DNA from: Sphingobacterium spiritivorum | GTDB lineage: Bacteria; Bacteroidota; Bacteroidia; Sphingobacteriales; Sphingobacteriaceae | Assembly (NCBI RefSeq): GCF_016724845.1 | Contig: NZ_CP068082.1 | Location: 4,154,001 to 4,218,000, forward strand | Length of the DNA stretch: 64,000 nucleotides | Direction of reading: 5' to 3' | Part shown: positions 61,724 to 64,000 of the stretch, in pieces | Position numbering within the stretch: the stretch's first letter is position 1 | Layout of the letters: every line of letters starts with the position of its first letter | The notes under the pieces: generated by a model | Seen by the model: the letters and a program-made list of their open reading frames with translations, nothing else | What the model was told of the DNA's origin: nothing | Databases searched by the model: none | Program-made: the position numbers and the translations under genes

Positions 61724-62812
61724 ATGAACAAACTACAAAAGATAAATTTGGCTGTACTGGCACTGTCACTTATGAGTCAGTATGCTTGTCAGCAATCTGG
61801 CAAAAATAACACCGTAAACACAGATAGCACAGAAGTACAACCGGCAGTGATCTCCGAAGCTGTACAATTTGATTCGGATGATCCTGCAATATGGATCAAT
61901 AAGAAAGATCCTTCAAAAAGTCTGGTGCTGGGTACAGACAAGGATGAAAACGGTGCGCTTTATGTATTTGATCTGCAGGGAAAGATTGTGAAAGATAAGG
62001 TGGTTCGCAACTTAAAGCGTCCGAATAATGTAGACCTGGCCTACGGATTGATGCTGAACGGTAAACCAACGGATATTGCGATCACGACAGAGCGTTTTAC
62101 GCACAAGCTGCGGATCTTCTCATTGCCGGATATGAAAGCAGTGGACAACGGCGGTATTCCGGTATTCGAAGGAGAGACAGGTACGGATTACCGCGATCTG
62201 ATGGGAATTGCTATATACACGGCACCCACAGGTAAAATGTATGCTATTGTAGGTCGTAAAAACGGTCCTAAGGACGGATATCTGTGGCAATATTTGCTGG
62301 AGGACAATGGTCAGGGACAGGTGAAAGCAACGCTGGTACGTAAGTTTGGTGAATACTCGGGTAAAAAAGAAATCGAAGCTATAGCTGTAGATAATGAACT
62401 GGGCTATATCTACTACTCAGATGAGCAGACAGGGGTACGTCAGTATTATGCTGATCCTGAAAAAGGAAATAAGCAGCTTGCTCTATTTGCAACAAGCGGA
62501 TTTGCTGAAGATCATGAAGGGATATCGATTTATAAACTGACAGACAGTACCGGCTATATTCTGGTATCTGACCAGGGAGCAAATCGTTTTCAGATCTTTA
62601 GCCGTGAAGGAACAAAAGAAAATCCATATGCCCATCAGTTACTCAAAACAGTACCAGTAGCGGCACGTCAGAGTGATGGTTCTGATGTGGTGAATGTACC
62701 GCTGAATGATACGTTCAAAAACGGATTGTTTGTAGCGATGAGTGATGACAAGACATTTCATTTTTACAGATGGGAAGATATAGCCGGAAAAGAGCTGAAA
62801 GTAAAAAAATAA
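61724..62812 (+). CDS. Beta-propeller phytase lipoprotein
   Basis: The 362-residue product has a lipoprotein signal ending MSQYAC (Cys22). The body matches the beta-propeller phytase family (PF02333): DSDDPAIWINKKDPSKSLVL, GTDKDENGALYVFDLQGKIV, RPNNVDLAYG, YRDLMGIAIY, KKEIEAIAVDNELGYIYYSD and FAEDHEGISIYKLTDSTGYI. The acidic residues in these motifs bind the calcium ions that hold phytate. It hydrolyses phytate (inositol hexakisphosphate) to lower inositol phosphates and phosphate. With the TonB receptor it would free and import phosphate or phytate-bound metal. It is followed by a strong terminator at 62852. Confidence 0.93.
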   Translation: MNKLQKINLAVLALSLMSQYACQQSGKNNTVNTDSTEVQPAVISEAVQFDSDDPAIWINKKDPSKSLVLGTDKDENGALYVFDLQGKIVKDKVVRNLKRPNNVDLAYGLMLNGKPTDIAITTERFTHKLRIFSLPDMKAVDNGGIPVFEGETGTDYRDLMGIAIYTAPTGKMYAIVGRKNGPKDGYLWQYLLEDNGQGQVKATLVRKFGEYSGKKEIEAIAVDNELGYIYYSDEQTGVRQYYADPEKGNKQLALFATSGFAEDHEGISIYKLTDSTGYILVSDQGANRFQIFSREGTKENPYAHQLLKTVPVAARQSDGSDVVNVPLNDTFKNGLFVAMSDDKTFHFYRWEDIAGKELKVKK

Positions 62813-62851
62813 ATTCTTAAGCTCTTTTCAGACCAGGCTTGAAAATAACAG

Positions 62852-62890
62852 AAGCACAGTAAAAGATCATCTTTTACTGTGCTTTTTTTT
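62852..62890 (+). terminator. Terminator after the phytase gene
   Basis: A perfect stem AAGCACAGTAAAAGAT (62852-62867) and its complement (62869-62884) leave a minimal central loop, so the real loop is larger, followed by T8. It is the strongest rho-independent terminator in the window. Confidence 0.93.
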
Positions 62891-63106
62891 GTGGATATTC
62901 TGAAGCAACTCGCGCTTTACGCCAAACCCCGAAAAATACCCGTACATGTCTATAATCAAAGAAAAAACACTTGTCAGATAGAATCGGATTACGACACAAG
63001 ATAGGTGTGGTAAATGAAAAAATAAGCGTTAAAAATTTGTTCATAAAAACATTTTTGTTATTATTGTGTACGTTAACAATTGCAATAAAGCTAAATTATA
63101 GTAACC

Positions 63107-64000
63107 ATGACCAAACTGCTTTTACATAATTGTATTCTTGTGTTGCCTGTTTCACTCCTTGAAAACGGATATGTGTATGTGGAAGATAATCGCATTGCAG
63201 GTATTGGTCAGGGCACGCCCGAAATGCAGGATGATACGGTAAAAACCATCGATCTGAAGGGCCGCTATGTTGCACCGGGTTTTATCGATATGCATGTTCA
63301 TGGCGGAGGAGGATATGACTTTATGGATGCAACAGTAGAGGCATTTTTAGGTGTTTCCGAAACCCATGTCCGCTATGGTACCACAGCCATGTGTCCGACA
63401 ACTTTAACAGCAGACAGTGAAAATCTATATGCGGTGTTAGATACCTATGCAACAGCTCTTCCTCAGAATAAAAGAGGTGCAGCCTGGTTAGGTTTACATC
63501 TGGAAGGTCCTTATCTGGCCATGAACCAGCGGGGAGCACAGGATCCCAAATATATCCGGAATCCGGATGTAAAGGAATACAGCTCTATACTGGATTATAG
63601 TCCTCATATTATACGCTGGAGCGCTGCTCCTGAACTTCCAGGAGCTTTGGATTTTGGAGATTACCTGCAGTCCAGAGGTGTTATTGCTTCGCTGGCACAC
63701 ACAGATGCCCTGTTTGAGGAAGTTGTGGAAGGCTATGAACATGGCTATCGCTTAGCAACTCATTTTTATTCAGCCATGTCTACCATTGTGCGTAAAAATG
63801 CAAAACGCTATGCAGGAGTGATAGAAGCCGGATATTACTTAGACGGTATGGATGTAGAGATTATTGCAGACGGTATCCATGTTCCTGCTCCGCTGTTAAA
63901 ATTAATTTACAAGATCAAAGGTCCCACTCGTATTGCATTGGTAACAGATGCGATGCGTGCTGCAGCTATGCCCGAAGGGCCTAGTGTATTAGGACGTGTG
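63107..64000 (+). CDS. nagA: N-acetylglucosamine-6-phosphate deacetylase, 3' part outside the window
   Basis: Reading from ATG at 63107 gives 298 codons to the window end (MTKLLLHNCILVLPVSLLEN). It has the amidohydrolase metal-binding motif GFIDMHVHGGGGYDFMDAT, the substrate part HLEGPYLAMNQRGAQDPKYI, the ligand His in SLAHTDA and THFYSAMS, and the later EIIADGIHVPAPLLK and LVTDAMRAAAMPEG with the catalytic Asp region. NagA deacetylates GlcNAc-6-phosphate to glucosamine-6-phosphate. It starts its own transcription unit after the phytase terminator; no nag regulator is visible in the window. The C-terminal about 90 residues are missing. Confidence 0.95.
   Translation, partial: MTKLLLHNCILVLPVSLLENGYVYVEDNRIAGIGQGTPEMQDDTVKTIDLKGRYVAPGFIDMHVHGGGGYDFMDATVEAFLGVSETHVRYGTTAMCPTTLTADSENLYAVLDTYATALPQNKRGAAWLGLHLEGPYLAMNQRGAQDPKYIRNPDVKEYSSILDYSPHIIRWSAAPELPGALDFGDYLQSRGVIASLAHTDALFEEVVEGYEHGYRLATHFYSAMSTIVRKNAKRYAGVIEAGYYLDGMDVEIIADGIHVPAPLLKLIYKIKGPTRIALVTDAMRAAAMPEGPSVLGRV

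Overview
The window looks like a chromosome segment from a Bacteroidota member of the family Sphingobacteriaceae, most like Sphingobacterium. The evidence is a SusC/SusD pair with a GH92 mannosidase, TonB receptors with carboxypeptidase-like N-terminal domains, many lipoprotein signal peptides, promoters of the Bacteroidota form TTTG-N19/20-TAnnTTTG, and a tmRNA with the tag ending GEENYALAA. I see no tRNA, rRNA, CRISPR array, prophage or transposase.

Layout. 1-5367: a partial membrane protein, an ABC-F ATPase, a PRMT-like methyltransferase, a serine beta-lactamase-like hydrolase and an L,D-transpeptidase lipoprotein. 5877-14575, perhaps to 15423: a tight eight-gene operon with two clear and one probable ATP-grasp enzyme, a YbdK/GCS2 carboxylate-amine ligase, a class I glutamine amidotransferase, an M17 aminopeptidase and two alpha/beta hydrolases. 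It looks like a pathway for a small amide-linked (peptide-like) metabolite, and is my best candidate for an undescribed system. 15471-19628: a terminator, small genes, a decayed gene, ssrA, a Lys/Ala-rich repeat protein and an intergenic repeat cluster.

19629-24240 (minus): M3 peptidase and hisG-hisD. A 19-residue leader peptide with six histidines and a full consensus promoter precede hisG, which suggests attenuation by histidine supply. 24348-38131: a mannose-glycan utilization locus. SusC, SusD and GH92 lie on plus; a glycosidase-like lipoprotein, mannose-6-phosphate isomerase and a sugar MFS permease lie on minus; a GntR/UTRA regulator is divergent from the permease. A 22-bp sequence, 21 of 22 identical, overlaps the -7 box of both operon promoters about 13 kb apart. 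It is very probably the GntR operator and would join the locus into one regulon.

38228-50223: an MscS-type channel, two metallophosphoesterases (one fused to a PQQ-like propeller), a phosphonatase-like HAD gene behind a truncated alcohol dehydrogenase, acnA and mnmE. 50336-55544: an accessory, AT-richer stretch with an AbiH-type defence protein, hipBA with a 17-bp perfect inverted-repeat operator and a leucine-rich-repeat-like protein. 55691-62812: a TPR/LuxR-like sensor-regulator, a TonB receptor, a beta-helix lipoprotein and a beta-propeller phytase, probably a phytate/phosphate acquisition locus. The window ends inside nagA.
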